From: Janthinobacterium sp. SUN073
GTDB lineage: Bacteria > Pseudomonadota > Gammaproteobacteria > Burkholderiales > Burkholderiaceae_D
DNA: 64,000 nt
Assembly: GCF_030397665.1 (NCBI RefSeq)
Contig: NZ_JAPUBT010000001.1
Coordinates: 124,001-188,000 of the forward strand
Direction of reading: 5' to 3'
Shown here piece by piece: positions 25,686 through 33,524 of the stretch; within the stretch, counting starts at the first letter, position 1, and each line of letters opens with the position of its first letter. The notes under the pieces are model-generated. The model was not told the origin of the DNA and did not search any database. It saw only the letters and a list, made by a program, of their open reading frames with translations. The position numbers were made by a program, and so were the translations under genes.

Positions 25686-26507
25686 TCAGAACAGCTCGTC
25701 GAGCAGCAAGTGAAACTGCAGCTTGCCTTGATCGATATCAAGGAGCCCATATTGCTCAACAAACCTTTGCTGTAGCGCGGCGTCCAACTCACCGAGAGCA
25801 CGCCATGCGATGGCCAGGTCTTGGTAGCGGTCGGCTATGCCCGCCCGTCCCACGTCGATGCAAGCGACGACGGTGCCTTCGTGCATCACGATATTTTCCA
25901 GCGAGAAGTCGCCATGCGTGACGACGAGGTCGGGCACGCGGGGCAGATTGCCCTGCAGCGCCGTCCACACCTGTTCCGCCGTCCAGTCCTGGCGCCCGGC
26001 ATCGAAATCGTCGGCATCGACCAGGCCAGCATCGATGCGCTGGCGCGCCTGGAGCAGCCGAACGGCTTGGCCGGCGTCGTACGGACAGTCGCTCACGGGA
26101 AGCGCATGCAGGCGGCGCAGGAAGGCCGCCAGCGCGTCGACCATGACGGGACCCAGTGCGGGGTTCGCTTCCAGCACGGCGGACGCCGTTGTGCCTGGCA
26201 TGGCCGTCATCAGCAGCCATGCCTGCTCCGGGTCTGCCACGCAGGCGAACTGGACCACGGCCGGCACGGCCAGGTAGGGCGCCAGCCAGCGCAGCCGCGC
26301 CAGTTCATCGGCAAGGTCGGCGGCGGCGCTACCCCTGCCGTGCTTCAGGTACAGGTCCGGCGCACCGTCCCTGCCCCGCAGCCGGTAGACGGCAGCGTCC
26401 GACTCACCGACGCTGTCGCGCGTCCATTGATAAGCCGCCACGGCGGCCCGCAGGCTGGCGGGCATGGCTGCCGTCACAGTCGATTGCAGCGTGTCGGAGG
26501 TGCTCAT
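25686..26507 (-). CDS. Aminoglycoside 3'-phosphotransferase (APH(3')-like kinase)
   Basis: The 273-residue protein keeps the APH(3') signature set: GESDAAVYRL nucleotide loop, LYLKHG with the ATP-binding Lys (K55), VVTHGDFSLENI with catalytic D200 and N205, IDVGRAGIADRYQDLAI with metal-binding D218, and the C-terminal LLLDELF. APH(3') enzymes phosphorylate the 3'-hydroxyl of kanamycin-type aminoglycosides using ATP. It is at normal length and has no mobile-element hallmarks around it, so it looks like an intrinsic chromosomal gene rather than an acquired cassette. Actual resistance cannot be judged from sequence. It lies four bases after the Lrp-type gene stop, so both may share a transcript. 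Confidence 0.87.
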   Translation of the reverse strand: MSTSDTLQSTVTAAMPASLRAAVAAYQWTRDSVGESDAAVYRLRGRDGAPDLYLKHGRGSAAADLADELARLRWLAPYLAVPAVVQFACVADPEQAWLLMTAMPGTTASAVLEANPALGPVMVDALAAFLRRLHALPVSDCPYDAGQAVRLLQARQRIDAGLVDADDFDAGRQDWTAEQVWTALQGNLPRVPDLVVTHGDFSLENIVMHEGTVVACIDVGRAGIADRYQDLAIAWRALGELDAALQQRFVEQYGLLDIDQGKLQFHLLLDELF

Positions 26508-26511
26508 CGCG

Positions 26512-27000
26512 CTATCCCAGCGGCACGTGCAAGCCCATCTTGAGGCAAGTCAGGGCCACCGAGGTGCGGTAGCGCCGGATATTGTCGTCGCCGCCGAACA
26601 GCCGCTCCGTCAGCGCCTCATATTCGGCCATGCTGCTGGCGGTAATGACCAGCAGGTAGTCGGCCTCGCCCGTGATGCCGTAGCACTGCTGGATGGCCGG
26701 TTCGGCCATGATGCGCGCGCGCATGCCGGCCGTGCGCAGCGGGTGCTCGTCGTGCAGATGCACTTCCACCGTGAGTATCAAGGGGCGGCCCAGGCGACTG
26801 GCGTCGAGCACGGCCACTTCCTGACGGATCACCCCGCTTTCGCGCAGACGGCGGATGCGCCGCTGCACGGCCGGCGCGGACAAATGCACGGCCCGGGCGA
26901 TTTCGCGCTGCGAAGTCGTGTTGTCGCGCTGCAAGATATCGAGGATCGCCAGGTCGAAGGCATCGAGGGCAAGGGAAGGCGTGAGCGAAAGTTGCGTCAT
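26512..27000 (-). CDS. Lrp/AsnC family transcriptional regulator
   Basis: The 162-residue protein has an N-terminal helix-turn-helix (LDAFDLAILDILQRDNTTSQREIARAVHLSAPAVQRRIRRL) and a C-terminal AsnC/RAM ligand domain (EHPLRTAGMRARIM, CYGITGEADYLLVITA). I use the ATG at 27000 (MTQLSLT). It is divergent from an RhtA-like amino-acid exporter, a classic arrangement for Lrp-type regulators of amino-acid export. A perfect inverted repeat in the 77-base gap is a likely operator. The APH(3')-like gene follows after four bases. Confidence 0.9.
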   Translation of the reverse strand: MTQLSLTPSLALDAFDLAILDILQRDNTTSQREIARAVHLSAPAVQRRIRRLRESGVIRQEVAVLDASRLGRPLILTVEVHLHDEHPLRTAGMRARIMAEPAIQQCYGITGEADYLLVITASSMAEYEALTERLFGGDDNIRRYRTSVALTCLKMGLHVPLG

Positions 27001-27021
27001 GAAGGTCAAAATGCAGTGCAA

Positions 27022-27061
27022 ATATCGGAGCAGACACAATAAACTTTCACCATTCCGATAT
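27022..27061. promoter_or_regulatory. Inverted repeat in the Lrp / exporter divergent promoter
   Basis: ATATCGGA (27022-27029) and TCCGATAT (27054-27061) form a perfect 8-bp inverted repeat. Their centres are 32 bases apart, about three helical turns, spanning the short gap between the two divergent start codons. This suits a dimer or octamer of an Lrp-type protein binding both arms. Confidence 0.5.
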
Positions 27062-27077
27062 CAAGCCTTTTATCACC

Positions 27078-27974
27078 ATGCCATTACGCCGCTATTCCTC
27101 GCTGATTCCCCTGCTCGCCATCCTTGGCTCCGTCACCTGCCTGGGACTGGGCACCTCGTGGGCCAAGCACAGCCTGTTCCCGCTGGTCGGCGCGCAAGGC
27201 ACGACGGCCGTGCGCGTGGGCTTTTCCGCCCTGCTGCTGTTGCTGTTCTGGCGCCCGTGGCGCTGGCAGCTGAGCCGCGCCGACCTGCGCACGGTGGCCC
27301 TGTACGGCGGCGCGCTGGGCTTGACCAACCTGTGCTTCTACATGGCCTTGCGCACGATTCCGTTCGGCATCGCCGTGGCCATCGAATTTTCCGGCCCGCT
27401 GGCCGTGGCGCTGCTGGCCTCGCGCCGCCCGCTCGACTTCGTCTGGGTGGCCCTGGCCGTGGCGGGACTGGCGCTGTTGCTGCCGCTGGGCCACGACGTC
27501 AGCAACCTCGACCCCACAGGCGTGCTATTCGCCCTGGGCGCGGCCGTCTGCTGGGCTTCGTACATCGTCTTCGGCAAGCGCGCCAGCCATTTGCATGCGG
27601 GCCATTCCGTCTCGCTGGGCCTGGCCATGGCCGCGCTGGTGGTCGTGCCCGTGGGCATGATGCACAGCGGCGCCGCCCTGCTCTCGCCCGTCGTGCTGGG
27701 CGTAGGCTTAGGGGTAGCGCTCATTTCCAGCGCGATACCGATCTCGCTGGAAATGGTGGCCCTGAAGCGGCTGACGCCGCAAGCGTTCGGCATCATGAGC
27801 AGCATGGAACCGGCCGTGGCCGCCATGCTGGCGTACATCCTGCTCGACGAGCGCCTGGGTGCCGGGCAGTGGCTGGCCATCGCCATGATCATGGCCGCGT
27901 CAATGGGCAGTTCCTACATGGCGCAGCGCCAGAGACGCGGTGCGCCGGCGCTCAGGCCCGAATATAAATCGTGA
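27078..27974 (+). CDS. EamA/DMT transporter, RhtA-like amino-acid exporter
   Basis: The 298-residue protein has ten hydrophobic segments in two EamA repeats. LGLGTSWAKHSLFPLVGAQGTTAVR and ALRTIPFGIAVAIEFSGPLAVALLASRR match RhtA (threonine/homoserine exporter), and LEMVALKRLTPQAFGIMSSMEPAVAA matches its second half. It probably exports an amino acid or small metabolite sensed by the divergent Lrp-type regulator. Its 3' end overlaps the convergent kinase gene by 23 bases. Confidence 0.87.
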   Translation: MPLRRYSSLIPLLAILGSVTCLGLGTSWAKHSLFPLVGAQGTTAVRVGFSALLLLLFWRPWRWQLSRADLRTVALYGGALGLTNLCFYMALRTIPFGIAVAIEFSGPLAVALLASRRPLDFVWVALAVAGLALLLPLGHDVSNLDPTGVLFALGAAVCWASYIVFGKRASHLHAGHSVSLGLAMAALVVVPVGMMHSGAALLSPVVLGVGLGVALISSAIPISLEMVALKRLTPQAFGIMSSMEPAVAAMLAYILLDERLGAGQWLAIAMIMAASMGSSYMAQRQRRGAPALRPEYKS

Positions 27975-29253
27975 AGCGCGCGCCGCCCAGCGGCGAGTCG
28001 TCGATGGTGATGGCGCCGCCGTGCAGCGCGACAGCCCGGGCGGCGATGGCCAGTCCCAGGCCATGGCCGGCGGCCGCATGGTCCTGCTCGCGGGCCAGGC
28101 GGTAGAACGGGGCGAACACCTGTTCGCGCTGGTCGGCAGGAATGCCGGGGCCGTCATCCTCGATGACGATGCGCAACGCCTCGCCGTCACGCGCGGCCGA
28201 CAGCGCGATGCGCGCGACGGCATACTTGGCGGCATTCCCGAGCAGGTTGCCGATGGCGCGCGCCAGCAGGCGGGGATCGCCGCGCAGTTCGCCCAGGTCG
28301 TCGGCGATGCCGGCGTCCACTTGCCGCGGCAAATGCGCCGCCATGCAGGCGCGCAGCAGCGGCGCCAGGGTGAACGGCTGGCCCGGCAAGGCTTGCGCAT
28401 GATCAAGCTGCATCAGGCCCAGCAGTTCGTTGACCAGCGTCTTCAATTCTTCGACATCCACGTCCATGGCGTCGATGCGGCGCCGCATGGCAGGGTCATC
28501 ACCCGCATGCCGTTCGGCCAGCAGCGCCAAGCCGAATTCCAGCCGTGCGATCGGCGTGCGCAGCTCGTGCGACACCGACAGCAGCAAATGCCGGCGTGCC
28601 TCCAGCAGGGAGCCGATGCGCTCAGCCATCTCGTTGATGCGGCCCGCCAGCGGCGCGATGCTCGATGCGGGGCCGACCTGCGCCCGCGCCGCCAGGTCGC
28701 CCCGTCCGAAATCGTCGGCCATGCGCGACAGCGCCGCCAGGCTGCGGCCGTGTGCGCGCGTCCACCACCCGAGCGGCAGCAGCAGGCACAGGGCGATGAC
28801 GGCGAAACGGATCGTTTCCATGCGCAGCGCCTGGCCGACGTCGATGGGCAGGTTCTGCGCGTGGATCACGTCGTCCTCGCTGTCGGCATAGCGCGCGCCC
28901 GTGCCGTCCACGCGGCGGTAAAAGCCCTTGCCGCCCACGTCCATCACCACGGCGCCTTGCAACAGCTGCGCGCGCCGGGCGGCCGGCAGCGCCGCCAGCA
29001 CGGTGGACAAGGGCTGCAGCTCCAGCGTGACGTCCGACACTTCGCGCACCTTGTTCAGGCGCGGCAGCCATTCATCGGCGGGCGCCTGGTCGATGTACTG
29101 CTCCAGCAGGAAGATCTGGCCGGCGGCCTGGTCGCGCGCGATATGCTCGAGCGGATCGCCGAACAGGAGGCTGAAGGTGAAGTAAATGACGCAGCTGGCC
29201 AGCGCGATGGCCAGCACCACCAGCAGCGCGAAACGCCAGAATAGACGGCTCAT
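27952..29253 (-). CDS. Sensor histidine kinase, RstB-like
   Basis: The 433-residue inner-membrane kinase has a first TM (about 8-30), a periplasmic region of about 100 residues that includes an RstB-type stretch, a second TM (FAVIALCLLLPLGWW), HAMP, HisKA with LLSVSHELRTPIARL (phospho-acceptor His), and an ATPase domain with NLLGNAAKYA, DDGPGIP and GHGLGLAIA. The ATG at 29253 overlaps the response-regulator stop by four bases. A long frame extending to 29739 was rejected because it runs through the regulator gene. Its partner is the upstream regulator, and the divergent envelope operon is the probable target. Confidence 0.9.
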   Translation of the reverse strand: MSRLFWRFALLVVLAIALASCVIYFTFSLLFGDPLEHIARDQAAGQIFLLEQYIDQAPADEWLPRLNKVREVSDVTLELQPLSTVLAALPAARRAQLLQGAVVMDVGGKGFYRRVDGTGARYADSEDDVIHAQNLPIDVGQALRMETIRFAVIALCLLLPLGWWTRAHGRSLAALSRMADDFGRGDLAARAQVGPASSIAPLAGRINEMAERIGSLLEARRHLLLSVSHELRTPIARLEFGLALLAERHAGDDPAMRRRIDAMDVDVEELKTLVNELLGLMQLDHAQALPGQPFTLAPLLRACMAAHLPRQVDAGIADDLGELRGDPRLLARAIGNLLGNAAKYAVARIALSAARDGEALRIVIEDDGPGIPADQREQVFAPFYRLAREQDHAAAGHGLGLAIAARAVALHGGAITIDDSPLGGARFTIYIRA

Positions 29254-29927
29254 TCCCAGGCGGAGGGCGTGAGCAGATAGCCTTCGCCCCACACCGTCTT
29301 GATGCGCTCGGCGCCGCCGTCGTCGAACTTGCGGCGCAGGCGCGAGATGCAGTTGTCGATGCTGCGGTCGAGGCCATCGAATTCGATGCCGCGCATCTTG
29401 ACGAGGATATCGTTGCGCGACATGACCTTGCCTGCAGCGTCGGCCAGGATCGCGAACAGCTTGAATTCCGCACTGTTCATGGCGATTTCCTGCCCGCGCC
29501 AGTGCACGGCGCGGTTCTCGCGCGACACGCGCATCTGGCCGATGACGATGTCGCTGCCGGCCGCCGCGCTGCCGCGCCGCTGCAGTGCGCGCAGGCGGGC
29601 CAGCAGCACGCGCGGCTGGACCGGCTTGTTCACGTAATCGTCGGCGCCCTGCTCCAGGCCCGAGACTTCGTCGAAGGAGTCTTCGCGCGCGGTGAGTATC
29701 AGGATCGGCACGGCGCTGAGCTGGCGCAACTGGCGGCACACCACCAGGCCATCGACGCCGGGCAAGGTCAGGTCGAGTATGACCAGGTCAGGCTGGAGAT
29801 CGCGGAAGCGCGCCAGGGCCTGGTCGCCACGCGTGACGACCTCGACCGCATAGTCATATTGCTCCAGATATTCCTTGACCAGCGCGGCCAGCCGCGCATC
29901 GTCTTCCACCAGCATGACACCTTGCAT
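29250..29927 (-). CDS. Response regulator, OmpR/PhoB family, RstA-like
   Basis: The 225-residue protein has a receiver domain with VEDD, the phospho-accepting Asp in DLVILDLTLPGVDG and the Lys in YVNKPVQ, then an OmpR-type winged-helix domain (NSAEFKLFAILADAAGKVMSRNDILVKMRG, RSIDNCISRLRRKF, KTVWGEGYLL). The ATG at 29927 has a GGAGGGG ribosome site; the longer frame to 30017 lacks one. It is coupled to the RstB-like kinase by a four-base overlap and is divergent from the beta-barrel/MipA operon. Confidence 0.92.
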   Translation of the reverse strand: MQGVMLVEDDARLAALVKEYLEQYDYAVEVVTRGDQALARFRDLQPDLVILDLTLPGVDGLVVCRQLRQLSAVPILILTAREDSFDEVSGLEQGADDYVNKPVQPRVLLARLRALQRRGSAAAGSDIVIGQMRVSRENRAVHWRGQEIAMNSAEFKLFAILADAAGKVMSRNDILVKMRGIEFDGLDRSIDNCISRLRRKFDDGGAERIKTVWGEGYLLTPSAWE

Positions 29928-30002
29928 CGCCCCTCCGCGCCGCCATTTTTGTGGCGTATTGTAGTGGAGCGCGGCGCGAAAGTGGCACATTCGACAATCA
30001 AG

Positions 30003-30043
30003 TACACATTTGTACACTTTTCATACAAATGCGGCCTACAAAT
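30003..30043. promoter_or_regulatory. RstA-box-like and direct/inverted repeats in the divergent promoter
   Basis: TACA-N6-TACA at 30003-30016 resembles the RstA box known from E. coli (TACATNTNGTTACA), matching nine of its twelve fixed positions. The inverted repeat CATTTGTA/TACAAATG (30007-30014, 30024-30031) and a direct repeat TACAAAT-N6-TACAAAT (30024-30030, 30037-30043) overlap it. The cluster lies between the RstA-like gene and the envelope operon. Confidence 0.5.
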
Positions 30044-30130
30044 TGCGGACAATTCAAGGACAAACTCAGGCGGATTCCGGGACGATGTTTGCCTAACATT
30101 CATGGCTCCTACCTCAACCAGAATCCGAAC

Positions 30131-30709
30131 ATGAAAAAATTTGTATGCAGCACCCTGCTCGCCGTCGCCGCCACTTCGATGGTCCATGCCGAAGGCCTGT
30201 ATGTGGGTGCCAACGTCAGCCCGGCTACCGACGGCAAGATCCTGCGTGCCGTTGGCGGCACGACGAGCCAGCGCGATGCCAGCGGCAAGGCGGTACCCTT
30301 CGGCGTCTTCGCCGGCTACGAGCTGACGCCGGCCTGGGCCCTGGAAGGCGGCTACCGCGCCAGCGGCGGCGCAACCAGTTTCGACCTCGATCCCGGCTAC
30401 CAGCTCAAGGTACGCGCCAGCGCCGCCTACCTGGCGGCGCGCGGCACGTGGCGCCTGGACGAGAACTGGTCGCTGTTCGGCAAGGCCGGCGTGGCGCGCA
30501 GCCGCGTCGAATTCACCATTGACGGCAAGAATGCGCCGCCCGGTGAATCGGCGAACAATACCGGCCTGTACGCAAGCGTGGGAGTGGCCTACCAGATCAA
30601 CAAGGACGTGGCGCTGCAGCTCGAATGGGAGCACGCCCCGACAGTCAAATACGAAGGATTCGATAGCAGGATGAACCGCCTGGCGCTCGGTGTCCGCTTC
30701 GGCTTTTAA
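30131..30709 (+). CDS. Small outer-membrane beta-barrel protein
   Basis: The 192-residue protein has a signal peptide (MKKFVCSTLLAVAATSMVHA) and then alternating amphipathic strands, including VPFGVFAGYELTPAWALEGGYR, WSLFGKAGVARSRVEF, GLYASVGVAYQIN, and a C-terminal LALGVRFGF with the terminal Phe typical of outer-membrane proteins. An eight-stranded OmpA/OmpW-like barrel is likely. It is the first gene of a three-gene operon divergent from RstAB. I use the ATG at 30131; the in-frame extension upstream lacks a signal sequence. Confidence 0.85.
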   Translation: MKKFVCSTLLAVAATSMVHAEGLYVGANVSPATDGKILRAVGGTTSQRDASGKAVPFGVFAGYELTPAWALEGGYRASGGATSFDLDPGYQLKVRASAAYLAARGTWRLDENWSLFGKAGVARSRVEFTIDGKNAPPGESANNTGLYASVGVAYQINKDVALQLEWEHAPTVKYEGFDSRMNRLALGVRFGF

Positions 30710-30718
30710 AAGGAATAC

Positions 30719-31516
30719 ATGAACAAGTTCGCTCCCCGTTTTTTTTCCCGTTTTTCTCCCCTGCTGCTGTTGCTGGCCGCCTGTGCTCCGGCACTGGCCG
30801 AGGAAGCCAGCAGCACCAGCGCGCTGATGATGCCCGACGGGAGCAGGGATATGTACGTGGGAGCGGCTGTCACGGGCAGCTCCGCGACGGATGATGGCGC
30901 GCCGCGTGCCGCCGTCCTGCGGCCGCTGCTGCAAGTCCAGTGGAGCAACGGCGTGTTCGTCTCTGCCAGCGGCGTGGCAGGCATACATCTGTCGGCCACG
31001 CCGGGCGTGGAGTACGGCCCGCTGCTCGCCTCCAGCAACGCGCGCGGTCCGGAAGATGACTGGCGCCTGCGCGGCACGCGGCGCATCAAGGGCTCGCTCG
31101 ACGTGGGCGGTTTCTATGGCTATTACCTGGGCGGCGCGGCGCGCGTCACGTCGAACTTGCTGTACGACACGAGCGCACGCGGCTGGCGCGGCCAGGTCGG
31201 CCTGCAAAAGACCTTGCCCTCGCTGGCGGCCCATCATACGGTGATCTTATCGGCCGGCGTGTCGCTGGCCAGCGGCGCCGTGATGGACGAGCAGTACGCC
31301 GTCAGCTTCGCCGCCGGCGGCGCGCGCGACTACCGCCCGGCCGGCGGCGTCACCTCCATCCATGCTGGCATCAACTGGAACTGGGCCCTGAGCAGCAAGT
31401 GGCTGCTCAACAGCACCGTGACGGGCACGCGGCTGGGTAGCGGGCCGGCCCACAGCCCCTTCATCGAACGGCGCAACGTCATCACCTGGTCCAGCGGACT
31501 CGGTTACCGGTTTTAA
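30719..31516 (+). CDS. MipA/OmpV family outer-membrane protein
   Basis: The 265-residue protein has a signal peptide (to about residue 24, ending ALAEE), a SRDMYVGAAVTGS first strand, and the family pattern of a barrel ending WSSGLGYRF with a terminal Phe. MipA/OmpV proteins are scaffold or porin-like outer-membrane proteins; the MipA role with murein enzymes is known only in E. coli. An AAGGA ribosome site precedes the start, nine bases after the previous gene. The location next to an RstAB-type system suggests control by it. Confidence 0.88.
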   Translation: MNKFAPRFFSRFSPLLLLLAACAPALAEEASSTSALMMPDGSRDMYVGAAVTGSSATDDGAPRAAVLRPLLQVQWSNGVFVSASGVAGIHLSATPGVEYGPLLASSNARGPEDDWRLRGTRRIKGSLDVGGFYGYYLGGAARVTSNLLYDTSARGWRGQVGLQKTLPSLAAHHTVILSAGVSLASGAVMDEQYAVSFAAGGARDYRPAGGVTSIHAGINWNWALSSKWLLNSTVTGTRLGSGPAHSPFIERRNVITWSSGLGYRF

Positions 31517-31521
31517 GCGCC

Positions 31522-32202
31522 ATGCTCAAAGCCCTGCTTCTCGGCCTGGCACTGCTGCCCGCGTTCGCCTGCGCACAGGAAGGCAGCGACTGGACCGCGT
31601 ATCGCGACGCCTACCGCCACATGATCTGGTTCGAGAAGTACGGCAAGCCCAAGCAATTCCTGCAAAACCATCTGCGCCTGCGTCCGCGCGACGCCAGCGT
31701 ATCCATGGGCGACTTGCGCCTGACCTTGCACGGCAAGGGCGCGCAGCTGGCGCTGCCGCTCGATGCGCTGGGCCGCGCCGTTTTCCCGTTCTCCAAGGCC
31801 GCGTATGACGACAATGCGGAGCTGACCTGGAACCGCAAGCCGGGGCAGATCACCACAAGCGCCTGGGTCTCCATCGTCACGCGGCCCGATGGCGTGTATG
31901 CTGCGGCCGACTTGCGCGCCGCCTGCGAACAGCTGCTCGCCTACCTGCGCTCCACGGGCGGGGCGAACGGCAAGCGCTGCGCCGGCGTGCAGTTTGCGTA
32001 TCCGAGGACGGAGGCGGCGCAACTGCGCTACCAGGGCGGCGAAGGCGCGGCGCTCCCGCTGGCGGCGCAGGAGGGCCCCGCGTTTCCCGGCGACGCCGTG
32101 GCCGGTTTCCGCATCTTCGCCTACCGTTTCAGTGCGCACCCGGACGGAGGCCAGGTCCTCACCAGCGGCACGCCGCTGTCGATTGCCGCCCTGCTGGAAT
32201 AA
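31522..32202 (+). CDS. Secreted or periplasmic protein of unknown function
   Basis: I do not recognise this 226-residue protein. It has a signal peptide (LLLGLALLPAFACAQEG, probable cleavage after ACA), then a soluble region with no membrane segment. Visible features are an LRLTLHGKGAQLALPLDALGRAVFPF segment that looks like two beta strands, and two Cys residues (in RAACEQ and KRCAGV) that could form a disulfide. It starts five bases after the MipA/OmpV stop, so it belongs to that operon and is probably under the same RstAB-like control. Confidence 0.75.
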   Translation: MLKALLLGLALLPAFACAQEGSDWTAYRDAYRHMIWFEKYGKPKQFLQNHLRLRPRDASVSMGDLRLTLHGKGAQLALPLDALGRAVFPFSKAAYDDNAELTWNRKPGQITTSAWVSIVTRPDGVYAAADLRAACEQLLAYLRSTGGANGKRCAGVQFAYPRTEAAQLRYQGGEGAALPLAAQEGPAFPGDAVAGFRIFAYRFSAHPDGGQVLTSGTPLSIAALLE

Positions 32203-32214
32203 GGCGGACCGCGT

Positions 32215-33438
32215 TCAGTGCGCGGCCGCGCCCGCCACGTGGGCAGCCAGGTTGCGGCGCGCCAGCCACGCCAGCGGCAGCAGGGCCAGCAAGGCGGCGG
32301 CCACGCCCGCCCACGGTGACGACGCCATCAGGTGGCGCGAGACCATCAGCGCGCCCAGCATGGAGCCGAACGAGATGCCCAGGTTAAAGGCCGAGATGTT
32401 CAGGCCCGAGGCGAAATCGACGGCGTGCGGCGTGTAGCGCTCGGCCGTGGCCAGCATGCCCGCCTGCAGGGCGGGCGACAGGCCGAAGGCGAACACGCCC
32501 CAGACGAACAGCATCACCGTCATCATCCATGGCGAGCTGATGCTCAGGGCCACACCCGCTTGCGTGACGGCCAGCAACAGCAGCATCAATCGCAAGGCTT
32601 TTTGCCAGCCCAGGTGGCTGGTCAGGTAGCCGCCCGCCAGGTTGCCGGCAAAGGTGGCGATGCCGAACACGATCAGCAGCGCGCTGGCCATGGTGGCGGA
32701 AAAGCCCGTCACATCCGTCAGGATGGGCGTAATAAAAGTGAAGGCGGCAAAGCTGCTGCCAAAGCCAAACGTGGTGACAGCCATCATCGTCAGGATGGGG
32801 CCGCTGCCCAGGGCCGCCAGCTGCGTCATGGCCTTGCCGCCCTTGCCCTGCTGCAAGCCGGCCGGCAGCCAGTGCGCCATGGCGCCCAGACCCACGGCGG
32901 CCAGCACGACGACGGCAAAAAACGGCAAGCGCCAGCCCATCAAATTGCCGAGGAAACTGCCGAGCGGCACGCCGATCACCATGGCCAGGGTCAGGCCCGC
33001 AAACATCACGGAAATCGCCCTGCCCGCCTGCGCCTTGCTGACCAGGCTGGCGGCGACGGTGGCGCCGATGGCAAAGAAGGTGCCGTGTGCCACGGCCGTG
33101 ATGACCCGCCCCACCAGCAACCATTCAAACGTATGGGAAAAGGCGGCCAGCAAGTTACCGGCGAGGAAAACGCTCATCAGGCCCAGCAAGGCCGCCTTGC
33201 GCGGCAAGCGCGACATCAGCAGGACCAGCAGCGGCGTGCCGATGGCCAGCGCCAGCGCATACAGGCTGACCAGGGAGCCGGCCGATTCGATGGAAATATG
33301 CAAATCCTTGGCGATGGTGGGCAGGATGCCGACGACGATGAATTCGGTGACGCCGATGGCAAAGGCGCCGACGGCCAGCGCCAGCACGCCGGGCGGCATG
33401 CTGCTGGCTGGAGGGGGAACAGGGCTTGCGGTGGTCAT
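32215..33438 (-). CDS. MFS transporter, DHA1 family (AraJ-like exporter)
   Basis: The 407-residue protein has 12 predicted helices and begins ALAVGAFAIGVTEFIVVGILPTIAKDL, the DHA1 TM1 signature, with GRVITAVAHGTFFAIGATVAASLV in TM4-5. The start at 33438 (MTTASPV) follows a GGAG site; the extra residues up to 33483 were rejected. It is divergent from a LysR-type gene that probably regulates it. It converges on the unknown periplasmic-protein gene, with 12 bases between them. The substrate is unknown. Confidence 0.87.
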   Translation of the reverse strand: MTTASPVPPPASSMPPGVLALAVGAFAIGVTEFIVVGILPTIAKDLHISIESAGSLVSLYALALAIGTPLLVLLMSRLPRKAALLGLMSVFLAGNLLAAFSHTFEWLLVGRVITAVAHGTFFAIGATVAASLVSKAQAGRAISVMFAGLTLAMVIGVPLGSFLGNLMGWRLPFFAVVVLAAVGLGAMAHWLPAGLQQGKGGKAMTQLAALGSGPILTMMAVTTFGFGSSFAAFTFITPILTDVTGFSATMASALLIVFGIATFAGNLAGGYLTSHLGWQKALRLMLLLLAVTQAGVALSISSPWMMTVMLFVWGVFAFGLSPALQAGMLATAERYTPHAVDFASGLNISAFNLGISFGSMLGALMVSRHLMASSPWAGVAAALLALLPLAWLARRNLAAHVAGAAAH

Positions 33439-33524
33439 GATGGCTCCAACAAATAGTTCAAGCCGGCCAGTGTATCGATGCAAACGCTTTTGATATAGAC
33501 TCTAATAATGGAAACACCTGTGAA

